A stretch of 64,000 nucleotides of DNA from Dermabacteraceae bacterium TAE3-ERU5 (GTDB lineage Bacteria > Actinomycetota > Actinomycetes > Actinomycetales > Dermabacteraceae). A program made the translations under genes and the position numbers. Below the pieces are notes generated by a model. The model saw only the letters and a program-made list of their open reading frames with translations. It searched no databases and was not told the DNA's origin. Positions 49,837-58,276 of the stretch are shown here, piece after piece. The DNA lies in assembly GCA_019218375.1 (NCBI GenBank), contig JAHUUK010000003.1, positions 62,001 to 126,000 on the forward strand. The letters are read 5' to 3'. Numbering within the stretch: the first letter of the stretch is position 1; each line of letters starts with the position of its first letter.

Positions 49837-51702
49837 TTGAAACAGACGCTAACGGCCACAGAAACAGGGTTCCTGCGCAACGGAGCGGAGCACACCATAA
49901 TCTCTGGCGCCCTGCACTATTTCCGGGTACAGCCGCAGCAGTGGCGTGATCGTTTGCGCAGGCTCGTGGCGATGGGCTGCAACACGGTAGAAACCTACGT
50001 GGCCTGGAACTGGCACGCCCCGAGTGAAGGCCGGGTTAGTTTCACGGGCCCGGCAGACCTGGGCCGATTCCTGGACATAGCCGCGCAGGAAGGACTGGAC
50101 GCGATAGTGCGCCCCGGCCCGTACATCTGCGCAGAGTGGGAGAACGGGGGCTTTCCCGGCTGGCTGCTTCGCGATAGAAACATGCGCCTGCGCTGCATGG
50201 ACGAGCGTTATCTGAAAGCGGTCGATAGCTGGTTTGGTCGGCTCATCCCGATCATCGCGCAGCGCCAGGCATGCCGGGGCGGCAACGTGGTGATGGTGCA
50301 GGTGGAAAACGAATACGGCTCCTACGGGGACGACCGCGCCTACCTGCAACACCTGCGTAACCTGCTGCTGCGCCTGGGCATAGAGGAAATGCTGGTGACA
50401 AGCGACGGGCCGGGGCGCGGCTGGTTAAGCGGCGGCACCGTGGACGGCGCGCTCGCCACGATCAACTTCGGTTCGCGCGCCCGCGAATACGTGACGATGG
50501 CGGAAACGGAACTGCCCGGCCAGCCGCTCATGTGCATGGAGTTTTGGAACGGCTGGTTTGATCACTGGGGCGAACAGCACACCACGCGCAGCCCGGAATC
50601 TGCGGCTGCCGAACTGGCCGACATGCTCGATGCGGGAATGAGCGTTAACTTCTACATGGCACACGGCGGCAGCAACACCCAGCTCTACGCGGGCGCTAAC
50701 CACAACGGGACGCTGCAACCGACCGTCACCAGCTACGACTACGACGCGCCGATCGCCGAAAACGGCGCGCTCACCCCGAAGTTTCACGCTTTCCGGCAGG
50801 TGATTTCCCGCTACCGTGAGCTACCGCAGCTGGATAGCGAACTCACCCGGTTGGGCCTGGCGGAAAACCCGAAGACCCTACCCGCACAGGAACTACCGCT
50901 CGGCCCCGCCGTGCCGCTCAGTTCCCTGGCGTGTTGGCGCGATAGAGAAAAAACGTATCCGCAGGTCCCGGCGTTTGAGGACATCGGCTTGGAGCGCGGC
51001 GCCTATCTGCTGCGCCGCGAGCTGGAACTGGTGGTGCACGAGGGCGAATACGCCCCGTTGGTGCTGCACGGCCTGGCCGACAGGGCGCTGGTGCTGATCG
51101 ACGGCAAGCCCGTGGCCGACACCTCCGGCCGTGCGGGCGGCCCCGTAACCGTCCCCCTGGCAGGCATCTGGGACGGCGCGCCGGTGCCGCGCAGCGTGCT
51201 GCTGGAGGTCTGGGTCGAGAGCGAAGGGCGGGTCAATTTCGGCCCCCACCTCGGCTCCCGTAAGGGAGTGCTGGGCGGCATCTGGCACGGTTACCGTTTC
51301 CTCAACAATGTGGGAGTGAGCGCGTTCCCGCTGCCCGATATGGGCGAGGAGCTGGAATCCCAGGCGAAGAACGCAGCATTCGCAGAAGCCGGGGAAGGCC
51401 CGCTGCCCGGAGAACCGGTGCTCGCGTCGGCCACCCTGCACTGCAAAGACGTGGCAGATGCCTACGTGGACACTGCCGGGCTGGGGCGCGGCTTCCTGTA
51501 CGTGAACGGCTACCTGCTCGGCCGCTATTCGGACGAAGGACCGCAGCGCACCCTTTACCTGCCCGCGCCGCTGCTGCACGAGGGCGATAACACCCTGACC
51601 GTGCTGGAAACGACGCGCGCGGCGGGGCTGCGTCTGGCGCTGAGCGAGCGGCCCCTGCTGGGGAGCGAACGGGAAGAAGGCAACCCCGGAGGGCTCGGCT
51701 AG
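49837..51702 (+). CDS. GH35 beta-galactosidase
   Basis: This 621-residue enzyme belongs to family 35: IISGALHYFRV near residue 21, RPGPYICAEWENGGFP near 91, the acid/base Glu in VENEYGS (E159) and the nucleophile in MEFWNGWFDHWG (E235), then beta-sandwich domains with a jelly-roll end (GFLYVNGYLLGRY). It starts with TTG behind TAGGGGGT; the next ATG is inside the barrel. No signal peptide is seen, so it acts in the cytoplasm. GH35 enzymes often act on beta-1,3-linked galactose of host glycans. It is the third beta-galactosidase family in the window. Confidence 0.93.
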   Translation: MKQTLTATETGFLRNGAEHTIISGALHYFRVQPQQWRDRLRRLVAMGCNTVETYVAWNWHAPSEGRVSFTGPADLGRFLDIAAQEGLDAIVRPGPYICAEWENGGFPGWLLRDRNMRLRCMDERYLKAVDSWFGRLIPIIAQRQACRGGNVVMVQVENEYGSYGDDRAYLQHLRNLLLRLGIEEMLVTSDGPGRGWLSGGTVDGALATINFGSRAREYVTMAETELPGQPLMCMEFWNGWFDHWGEQHTTRSPESAAAELADMLDAGMSVNFYMAHGGSNTQLYAGANHNGTLQPTVTSYDYDAPIAENGALTPKFHAFRQVISRYRELPQLDSELTRLGLAENPKTLPAQELPLGPAVPLSSLACWRDREKTYPQVPAFEDIGLERGAYLLRRELELVVHEGEYAPLVLHGLADRALVLIDGKPVADTSGRAGGPVTVPLAGIWDGAPVPRSVLLEVWVESEGRVNFGPHLGSRKGVLGGIWHGYRFLNNVGVSAFPLPDMGEELESQAKNAAFAEAGEGPLPGEPVLASATLHCKDVADAYVDTAGLGRGFLYVNGYLLGRYSDEGPQRTLYLPAPLLHEGDNTLTVLETTRAAGLRLALSERPLLGSEREEGNPGGLG

Positions 51703-52664
51703 GCGCGCGGGCTGGCGTCGGCCACCAGGCGGAACCCCTTGTTTCCGGAGGCGTCCTCTATGGCAGACGAGGTGCGTGCGGCAACCCGGTAGCGGTTGCA
51801 GTAGGAATCGTGGCAGAGGTAAGAGCCACCCCGGATCACGTTTACCTTGCCCTGCAGGCTGGGGGAGGGGGAGGCATTCCAGGCGTCGCTGCACCATTCC
51901 CAGACGTTACCGGCCATGTCGTACAGGCCGTAACCGTTCGCCGGGTAGGTAGCGACGGGGGAGGTGCCGACGTATCCGTCCTCGCGGGTGTTATGCGTCG
52001 GGAAGTTTCCCTGCCAGATGTTGCACTGGTGCTTACCGTCCGGCATGAACTCGTTGCCCCAGGCATAGCGCGCCTGCACGAGCCCGCCACGGGCGGCCTT
52101 CTCCCACTCCGCCTCCGTGGGCAGGCGCATCCCGCACCAGTTCGCAAAAGCCTCCGCGTCCCGCAGGGAAATGTGCGTGACCGGGTGGTCCAGGCGATCA
52201 TCCACAGTGCTGCCGGGGCCCTCCGGGTGTGCCCACATCGCGCCCTGCACGGCGCACCACCAGGGGGTCTGTGGCGGGCGCGGCGAGGACTTACGCACCT
52301 CGGCGCTGCATAGGGAGGCGAAAACGTAGCTCCACCCGAACTCCTCGGCTTCGCTGACGTAGCCGGTGTCGGTCACGAAAGCGGCGAATTCGCCGACGGT
52401 GACGGGGGCGCGGTCGATGTAGAAATCATCCACCTGGACCTCACGGACGGGGCCTTCCGCATCGAGCGGATTCGCGTCGGGGTCGGTGCCGCCCATCAGG
52501 AACGGGCCGCCGGGAATGAACGCCGCGCGGGTCAGACGGTGGCTGACCTGCACCAAATCGTCTATCGGCGGCAGCGAGAATGCGGCGGCACCGCTCTGTG
52601 CGCCAGCGTTCTGCGCAGCGGGGGTTTCTGAAGAGGAGCGTCCGGGACTGCAGCATGAAGACAT
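51699..52664 (-). CDS. Formylglycine-generating enzyme (sulfatase activator)
   Basis: This 321-residue protein is a full FGE-sulfatase domain: FIPGGPFLMGG near residue 49, DFYIDRAPVTVGEFAAF near 80, RLPTEAEWEKAARGG near 180, NVWEWCSD near 253 and the copper-binding Cys pair in RGGSYLCHDSYC (C284, C289). FGE oxidises the Cys in CxPxR of sulfatases to formylglycine. The target is probably the CTPSR sulfatase at 56538-58019. There is no signal peptide, matching a cytoplasmic target. The first 30 residues are a Cys/Ser/Ala-rich extension. The start has no clear ribosome site and may be near-leaderless. Confidence 0.93.
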   Translation of the reverse strand: MSSCCSPGRSSSETPAAQNAGAQSGAAAFSLPPIDDLVQVSHRLTRAAFIPGGPFLMGGTDPDANPLDAEGPVREVQVDDFYIDRAPVTVGEFAAFVTDTGYVSEAEEFGWSYVFASLCSAEVRKSSPRPPQTPWWCAVQGAMWAHPEGPGSTVDDRLDHPVTHISLRDAEAFANWCGMRLPTEAEWEKAARGGLVQARYAWGNEFMPDGKHQCNIWQGNFPTHNTREDGYVGTSPVATYPANGYGLYDMAGNVWEWCSDAWNASPSPSLQGKVNVIRGGSYLCHDSYCNRYRVAARTSSAIEDASGNKGFRLVADASPRA

Positions 52665-52708
52665 AGCGACAGTCTATGCAGGTGGCGTCCCGCGGGCAGA
52701 GAGCAAAA

Positions 52709-52741
52709 ACGGGGGCCGTGCGTAATACGCACGGCCCCCGT
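52709..52741 (-). terminator. Terminator after dps
   Basis: A perfect 15-base stem (52709-52723 with 52727-52741) and a 3-base loop; on the minus strand it is followed by TTTTTGCTC. It ends the dps transcript. Confidence 0.85.
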
Positions 52742-52765
52742 CAGGTGGCCAATTTTGCCGGTTGA

Positions 52766-53266
52766 TCAGGCGATCTTGCCAGCGGAATCTTCGAGGTGGG
52801 CGCGCAGGAACCACTGGAACTGCTCCAGCTCGCGAGCCTCGCCGATCAGGAGATCCTCGGTGACGGGGTCGATGTCGCCAGCCAGGGCGATCGCGTCGCG
52901 GTGGGAACCGATGACGCCGTCGTAAACCTTGTCGAGAGCGGCCAGGTGCTCCTGGGTCGGGGCGCGGTCTACCGCGTAGTCGCCCCAGGGGCGCTCGTGG
53001 GCCAGGCGACCGGGAACGCCGATCGGCACGCCGCCGAGGGTAGCGATGCGCTCAGCGAGCTCGTCCGCGAAGCCGCGTACCAGTTCGATCTGCGGATCGA
53101 GCATTTCGTGAACGGCGATGAAGTCGCGGCCAATCACGTTCCAGTGAGCGTGCTTGAGGGTCAGGTGCAGGTCGTTCATCGAGTGCAGACGATCCTGCAG
53201 GGCCTCGCAAAGCTGCTCAGCCTGTTCGGTGGTGAGACCGGCTACGGTGTAGGGGAACTTGCTCAT
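52766..53266 (-). CDS. dps: Dps-family ferritin-like protein
   Basis: This 166-residue protein is a four-helix Dps. The intersubunit ferroxidase ligands are visible: H39/H41 in LKHAHWNVIG, H53, D57 and E61 in AVHEMLDPQIELV. Dps dodecamers store iron oxidised with peroxide and can bind DNA, protecting the cell. The N-terminus lacks a lysine-rich tail, so DNA binding is uncertain. It has a good ribosome site (AAGGAGACG) and stands alone with its own terminator. A weak IdeR-like site lies upstream. Confidence 0.93.
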   Translation of the reverse strand: MSKFPYTVAGLTTEQAEQLCEALQDRLHSMNDLHLTLKHAHWNVIGRDFIAVHEMLDPQIELVRGFADELAERIATLGGVPIGVPGRLAHERPWGDYAVDRAPTQEHLAALDKVYDGVIGSHRDAIALAGDIDPVTEDLLIGEARELEQFQWFLRAHLEDSAGKIA

Positions 53267-53359
53267 TTACGTCTCCTTAGTTCTTTCGCTTTTGCTGTTG
53301 CTATGAAGCTACCACCGGGCCATGACGCCCGAAAGGAAGTTATGCCGAACAGCCGTCAG

Positions 53360-53393
53360 ATTGGGTAGCCTAAATAAATTGATTTAGTCCAAT
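53360..53393 (-). promoter_or_regulatory. Inverted repeat and weak IdeR-like site upstream of dps
   Basis: ATTGG and CTAAAT (53360-53375) pair with ATTTAG and CCAAT (53382-53393). The stretch 53360-53378, read on the minus strand, matches the DtxR/IdeR consensus at 13 of 19 positions around a perfect AGGCTA centre. It lies about 95 bases upstream of dps. Confidence 0.38.
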
Positions 53394-53747
53394 CTTGGGA
53401 TGGATGTAAAAAACGGCGAAGACCTGGAGGGATGTCGGGGCGAAGATTTTGGCGCCCTAGCCTGCTCGGTCTGCAGGGCTGATTTGTGGGGGCAAAGCGT
53501 TCGCTGAGGGCGAACAGATTTTATTTTGCATGGCCGCCAATCCTGCGCTGCGGGCGCGCTAGCCCTGTTGTTCGCCACGCCACCTGCCCACGCCAGAGGT
53601 GATGGCCCCGTCCGTGGTGATGCGATATAGCACCCCAGAAAGGTGGCGCGAGGGACTGTCGGGCCAAACTGCCACTTTTTAGCTGTGGTTATTACTGTGA
53701 ACGAATGACATAATGATCCAGATCACCCCCTATTGTGGGTTAGTGAC

Positions 53748-53838
53748 GAGTGGACGGTGCTGTCCAGCTCAGAGCTGAGCGCCTCAGCGCCGGATATTTC
53801 AACGACGAGTATCTGTGCAACCTCGAGGAAGGTTACCT
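53748..53838 (+). promoter_or_regulatory. Structured 5' leader of the importer operon
   Basis: GAGTGGAC (53748-53755) pairs with GTCCAGCTC (53762-53770, one bulge) and GCTGAG (53774-53779) with CTCAGC (53783-53788). A further GATA/TATC pairing and GCAACC follow before the ribosome site GAGGAAGG. The folding suggests a regulatory leader, possibly a riboswitch; no known class was matched with confidence. Confidence 0.45.
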
Positions 53839-54645
53839 ATGTCTGCAGTGACTGCCGCGAAAGCTCCACCGAGCTCGGTTAGCGCGCAGCGCGCACGCCG
53901 TGACAGGTTCGCCCTGGCCCTAAATGTTCTTTCCGTCCTGGGCGGGATCGGCCTCTGGTGGCTGCTTTCGATTTTCAATTCCACCACCCTGCCCAGCCCG
54001 TTAGCGGTAATGGAGTCTTTCGGAGCACTGATTTCCGACGGCACGCTGCTAAGCGATCTGCTCGCCTCCCTGCGGCGCGTGCTGACCGGGTTCGTGCTCG
54101 GCGCGGGGCTGGCTATTCCCCTCGGCTTCGCAATGGGTTGGTATTGGATAGCCCGCGCGGTCGTTGAACCGTGGACCCAGTTCTTCCGCACCATCCCGCC
54201 GCTGGCCATCATTCCGCTGGCGATCGTGCTGATGGGCATCGGTGAGGTGCCCAAGGTATTCGTAATTACCCTGGCCAGCTTCCTGGTTGCCATCGTGGCT
54301 ACCTTCCAGGGCGTGCTGAACGTGGATAAAACGCTGATCAACGCGGGGCGCGTACTGGGCGCTAGCGACTGGGTTATCTTCCGCCGCATCGCGGTCCCCG
54401 CCTCGATCCCGTTCATCATGGTTGGCCTACGCCAGGCGCTCGGTGCCTCCTGGGCCACTCTGGTGGCGGCGGAGCTGATCGCGGCGGACGCCGGCATCGG
54501 CTACCGGATGCAGAACGCACAGATTTACTACGACCTGCCGACCATCTTCGTCGGCCTAATCACCATCGGCGTGTTCGGCCTCCTGATGGACCGGCTGCTG
54601 CTTTTCGCCGACAAGAAACTGACTAGCTGGCAGGAGCGGCGATGA
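53839..54645 (+). CDS. ABC importer permease (SsuC/TauC/nitrate type)
   Basis: This 268-residue permease has six membrane helices and the family's EAA-type loop ([21 protein letters not shown], in two stretches near 175). The motif [15 protein letters not shown] near residue 50 and WLLSIF at the first helix fit the SsuC/TauC/NrtB family, which imports sulfonates, taurine, sulfate esters, nitrate or pyrimidine precursors. The ATG at 53839 has GAGGAAGG upstream. It overlaps the ATPase gene by 4 bases. A sulfate-ester substrate is suggested by the sulfatase downstream. Confidence 0.9.
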   Translation: MSAVTAAKAPPSSVSAQRARRDRFALALNVLSVLGGIGLWWLLSIFNSTTLPSPLAVMESFGALISDGTLLSDLLASLRRVLTGFVLGAGLAIPLGFAMGWYWIARAVVEPWTQFFRTIPPLAIIPLAIVLMGIGEVPKVFVITLASFLVAIVATFQGVLNVDKTLINAGRVLGASDWVIFRRIAVPASIPFIMVGLRQALGASWATLVAAELIAADAGIGYRMQNAQIYYDLPTIFVGLITIGVFGLLMDRLLLFADKKLTSWQERR

Positions 54646-55403
54646 CCACCAAGATTCATTTCGATCACGTCCGGGCCGAATTCGAGCTAAACGGAAAGCC
54701 GTTTGTGGCGGTGGAAGACGTCGATCTCAAGATCAATGACAACGAGTTCGTTACCGTCGTCGGCCCCTCCGGCTGCGGCAAGTCCACCATCATGAACATG
54801 GCCGCCGGGCTGTTGCAGCCCTCGTCCGGGCAGGTGTTGGTAGACGGGGAAGCCGTGCGCGGTCCGGGCCCCGAACGCGGCGTGATCTTTCAGCAGTACG
54901 CGCTCTTTCCCTGGATGACGGTGCGCCAGAACGTGGAGTTCGGGCTGGAACTGCAGAAGATTTCCAAGGCGGAACGCAAACGGATCGTTGATGAACAGCT
55001 GGAACTGACCGGCCTCAGCAACTTTGCCGACGCGCTGCCTAAGAACCTTTCGGGCGGCATGAAGCAGCGCTGCGCGATTGCCCGCGCCTACGCGGCGAAC
55101 CCGAAAATCCTGTTGATGGATGAGCCTTTCGGCGCGCTGGATGCCCTGACCCGCGTGCACATGCAGGTGCAGCTGCTGGATACCTGGGCCAAGGAAAAGC
55201 GCACCGTCATGTTTATTACCCACGATGTAGACGAAGCCGTCTACCTAGCTAATCGCGTGATCGTGATGGCCGCCCGGCCGGGACGAATCCACAAGATTAT
55301 CGATGTCGATCTGCCCTACCCGCGCAGTGAAGACATCCGCATGACCCCTGAGTTCACGGCACTGCGCAACGAAGTGTGGAACGCCGTCTACCACCAGGAC
55401 TAA
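54642..55403 (+). CDS. ABC importer ATP-binding protein (SsuB/TauB type)
   Basis: This 253-residue ATPase has Walker [11 protein letters not shown]-loop [10 protein letters not shown], signature [16 protein letters not shown], Walker [13 protein letters not shown] and H-loop [12 protein letters not shown], the standard set for SsuB/TauB/NrtD proteins. LSGGM in place of LSGGQ is common in this family. It is coupled to the permease by a 4-base overlap and followed 35 bases later by the binding-protein gene. Confidence 0.92.
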   Translation: MTTKIHFDHVRAEFELNGKPFVAVEDVDLKINDNEFVTVVGPSGCGKSTIMNMAAGLLQPSSGQVLVDGEAVRGPGPERGVIFQQYALFPWMTVRQNVEFGLELQKISKAERKRIVDEQLELTGLSNFADALPKNLSGGMKQRCAIARAYAANPKILLMDEPFGALDALTRVHMQVQLLDTWAKEKRTVMFITHDVDEAVYLANRVIVMAARPGRIHKIIDVDLPYPRSEDIRMTPEFTALRNEVWNAVYHQD

Positions 55404-55438
55404 CCCCTCGTATTCCCCCTGATAACAAGGAGAAAATC

Positions 55439-56449
55439 ATGAACGCGTTTACTCGTCGTAGCGTACTCGCAGCAGCCCTGACTGGCGCGGGCGCCGTTGC
55501 CCTGACCGCCTGCGGTGGCGAAAAGAAAAGCTCCGCGACCGCCGGTGGCGCTACCACCGACGATCTGAAGACGATCGTCGTCGGCTACATTGCGGACGGC
55601 AACGGGGCCACCATTACCACGGTTGCGGAAAAGCTGGGCCTTTGGAAAAAGCACGGCCTTGAGGTGCAGCTGAAGTCGTTCAACAACGGCCCGCTGCAGA
55701 TTCAGGCCCTCGGCACCGGAGACCTCGACTTCGGGTACATCGGCTCGGGCGCCATGTGGCTGCCGATGCAGGGCAAGGCAAAGATCGTCTCCCTCAACAG
55801 CCTCGGCACGGCCGACCGCGTGGTTGCGCAGCCCGGCATCGCCACCTTCAAGGACCTGAAGGGCAAGAAGGTGGGCGTTCCGGAAGGCACCAGCGGTGAC
55901 ATGCTGCTCAACATGGCGCTGGAAAAGAACGGCATGACCGTGAACGATATCCAGCGTGTGCCGATGGACCCGCCCACCGTGATCAGTGCGTTCTCTTCCG
56001 GGCAGATCGAGGGCGCGGCTATCTGGTACCCGCACGTATCCACCATGAAGAAGCAGGTGCCGGATCTGGTCGAGGTAGTGAAATCTACCGACTTCCCCGA
56101 CCTGGCCTTCCCGGCGGCTGAGGTGGCGGGTGCCAACATTCTGGAAGACCCGGAAAAGCTCAAGCGTTTCCAGGCTGTGGTGAAGGAGGCCCTGGCTTGG
56201 GCCGCCGCTAACCGCGAAGAGCTGGTGAAGGAACTCGCGAAGGCACTCAAGCAGCCCGAGGAGGCGCTCAAGTCTGAGCAGCAGTACGTGGAGATCCTTT
56301 CCCCGGACGAACTGACCGCGAAGATCAAGGACGGCACCGCCGACACCTGGCTGAAGAATCTGAACGCCCAGTTCGTGAAGTCCGGAAAGCTGAAGGAAGA
56401 GGCCGACCCCAAGAGCTACTTCCTCTCCCAGGAGTACATCGACTCCTGA
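55439..56449 (+). CDS. ABC importer substrate-binding lipoprotein (SsuA-like)
   Basis: This 336-residue protein has a Tat-like signal (TRRSVLAAALTGAGAVAL) and lipobox LTAC. The mature part resembles the SsuA/TauA/ThiY fold: GLWKKHGLEVQLKSFNNG near residue 65, GTGDLDFGYIGSGA near 90, GKKVGVPEGTSGD near 140 and AAIWYPHV near 200. It binds a small organic anion outside the membrane. With a sulfatase as the next gene, a sulfate ester is a reasonable guess. The start has GGAGAAAA upstream. Confidence 0.9.
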   Translation: MNAFTRRSVLAAALTGAGAVALTACGGEKKSSATAGGATTDDLKTIVVGYIADGNGATITTVAEKLGLWKKHGLEVQLKSFNNGPLQIQALGTGDLDFGYIGSGAMWLPMQGKAKIVSLNSLGTADRVVAQPGIATFKDLKGKKVGVPEGTSGDMLLNMALEKNGMTVNDIQRVPMDPPTVISAFSSGQIEGAAIWYPHVSTMKKQVPDLVEVVKSTDFPDLAFPAAEVAGANILEDPEKLKRFQAVVKEALAWAAANREELVKELAKALKQPEEALKSEQQYVEILSPDELTAKIKDGTADTWLKNLNAQFVKSGKLKEEADPKSYFLSQEYIDS

Positions 56450-56472
56450 GTCCCGTAGCAAACCTCTAGGGT

Positions 56473-56511
56473 GAGACGCGACCCCCGCAACAATGGTGGG
56501 GGTCGCGTCTC
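56473..56511 (+). terminator. Intercistronic hairpin before the sulfatase
   Basis: A perfect 14-base GC-rich stem (56473-56486 with 56498-56511) lies between the binding-protein and sulfatase genes. No T-run follows, so it may stabilise the upstream mRNA or attenuate the downstream gene rather than fully terminate. Confidence 0.6.
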
Positions 56512-56537
56512 CTGCAGAAGCAAGGAAGAAGGCCACC

Positions 56538-58019
56538 ATGAGCCAGCGCCCCAATATCGTCTTCATCATGTCCGACGACCACGCTGCGCATGCCATTTCG
56601 GCGTACGGCAGCAAGGTTAATGAGACTCCGCACCTAGATAGGATCGCGCAAGACGGCGTGCGGATGGATGCCGTCTACTGCACCAACTCCGTTTGCACCC
56701 CGTCCCGCGCCAGCATTTTGACCGGCACCTACAGCCACGTGAACGGCTGCGCAACCATTTTTGCCGAGTTCGATCACCGGGTTCCCACCTACTCCCAGGT
56801 CCTCCAGAACGCCGGCTACAAGACGGCGATCTTCGGCAAGTGGCACCTCGGGGAGTCCGAGGTGGCGCAGCCGCGCGGTTTCGACGACTGGAAAATCTTC
56901 CCCGGCCAGGGCGTGTACATCGATCCGCCGATGATCTCCGCGGAGGGGGAGAGTCAGGAAAAGGGGTATGCGACCGACATCGTTACAGACCTCTCCCTGA
57001 ACTGGCTCAACAAGCAGCGCGAAGAAGCGCCGGATGCGCCGTTCTGCCTGATGATCCACCACAAGGCACCGCACCGCCCCTGGGTGCCCGACGAAAAGCA
57101 CAAGCACCTTTACCCCGTCGGCACCATTCCGGAACCGGACACCCTGTTTGACGATCACTCCACCATGTCGCGCGCCGTGCAGGCAGTGCGCATGACGATT
57201 GCCGACGATCTCACCGCCACCGACACCAAGGAAGAACTTCCGGAGGAGCTGAAGGGCGAGGACGCTCGGGTGGAGCGCACCCGCTGGAACTACCAGCGTT
57301 ACATGCGCGACTACCTGCAGACCATCCAGTCGATCGACGACAACGTGGGCCGGGTGCTCGACTACCTGGACGAACACGGGCTAAGCGAGAACACCGTGGT
57401 GGTTTACACCTCCGATCAGGGATTCTTCCTGGGAGATCACGGCTGGTACGACAAGCGCCTGATGTTCGACCAGTCCCTGCTGATGCCCATGCTGATTCGT
57501 TGGCCCGAGGAAATCGCGGCCGGTTCCCGCTGCGGAGCGATGGTCACGAACGTGGACTTCGCGGCCACCTTCCTGGACATGTGCGGCATCGACTACAAGA
57601 AAGAGCTGCCCAGCCAGCAGGGGGAGAGCTTCCGTGCGTTGCTGCGCGGCGAAGACGTGGCAGGTTGGCAGGAGAGCGTCTACTACCGCTACTGGGAGCA
57701 CGACGATCCGAACCACCACGTCCCGGCCCACTACGGGGTGCGCACCCAGCGCTACAAGTACATCGATTACTACGGTGATGGCCTGGGAGCGCCGGGGGCG
57801 TCGGATCGTATCTTCGAGCGCGAATACGAACTCTACGACCTGGAAAAGGACCCGGAGGAACTGACCAACGTGGTGGACGACCCGGCATATGCCGAGGTGC
57901 TCACCATGATGCGTGCGGAACTGGCGAGGCTGCAGGAAAAGGTGGGGGACTACCCCTACACGGGGCCGGGCAGCGGGCATCCGGAATGGAATGAAGAGGC
58001 TACGCAGCAGTTCTCATAA
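56538..58019 (+). CDS. Type I sulfatase (cytoplasmic)
   Basis: This 493-residue enzyme begins at RPNIVFIMSDDHAAHA with the metal-binding Asp pair (about D13-D14) and has the sulfatase signature VCTPSRASILTG with C53 as the residue converted to formylglycine. Later motifs are GKWHLGE, HHKAPHRPW, TSDQGFFLGDHGWYDK and a short C-terminal domain. These place it in the arylsulfatase/N-acetylglucosamine-6-sulfatase group. There is no signal peptide, so the sulfated substrate must be imported, probably by the ABC system upstream. The FGE at 51699-52664 would activate it. Confidence 0.93.
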   Translation: MSQRPNIVFIMSDDHAAHAISAYGSKVNETPHLDRIAQDGVRMDAVYCTNSVCTPSRASILTGTYSHVNGCATIFAEFDHRVPTYSQVLQNAGYKTAIFGKWHLGESEVAQPRGFDDWKIFPGQGVYIDPPMISAEGESQEKGYATDIVTDLSLNWLNKQREEAPDAPFCLMIHHKAPHRPWVPDEKHKHLYPVGTIPEPDTLFDDHSTMSRAVQAVRMTIADDLTATDTKEELPEELKGEDARVERTRWNYQRYMRDYLQTIQSIDDNVGRVLDYLDEHGLSENTVVVYTSDQGFFLGDHGWYDKRLMFDQSLLMPMLIRWPEEIAAGSRCGAMVTNVDFAATFLDMCGIDYKKELPSQQGESFRALLRGEDVAGWQESVYYRYWEHDDPNHHVPAHYGVRTQRYKYIDYYGDGLGAPGASDRIFEREYELYDLEKDPEELTNVVDDPAYAEVLTMMRAELARLQEKVGDYPYTGPGSGHPEWNEEATQQFS

Positions 58020-58050
58020 AACACCTCTAAGAATTACTGCCTAGTAAGTG

Positions 58051-58097
58051 AGAAACCGGGTGTTACCCCTATCGCAAAGGGGTAACACCCGGTTTCT
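58051..58097. terminator. Terminator after the sulfatase
   Basis: A perfect 19-base stem (58051-58069 with 58079-58097) with a 9-base loop. It ends the sulfatase operon and separates it from the LacI gene. Confidence 0.85.
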
Positions 58098-58276
58098 GCG
58101 TGCGGAAAAATATCCGCGTAAGAGAACGTCTTTGCCCTGGTTAGATAGTATTTTTGGGTTTTCTGGCGGTGTTTTAGCGGGGGTGACGAGGTTCCCTTTT
58201 TAGTTCTAGCGTGGGAGTTTCCAGCGGTATAGAGTTTGGTGGAAAGTTCCTGTGAAAAGTTGGAAGGCGGAACTGT

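Larger units (their letters stand above)
53267..53838. other. 572-base intergenic region between dps and the importer operon
   Basis: No convincing gene is seen. Its left part holds the dps promoter region with an inverted repeat (53360-53393). The middle (53400-53680) shows nothing recognisable; short open frames there have no ribosome site. A weak promoter (TGGTTA at 53686, CATAAT at 53709) and a structured leader (53748-53788 onward) precede the permease gene. Confidence 0.6.

Noticed and set aside
53384-53578. Small minus-strand open frame in the dps upstream gap
   Set aside because: No ribosome site, no hydrophobic or domain pattern, and the region looks non-coding.
53738-53838. Firm SAM riboswitch call
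   Set aside because: Only short pieces resemble SAM-binding RNAs; the conserved core is not visible, so it is reported as an unclassified leader.
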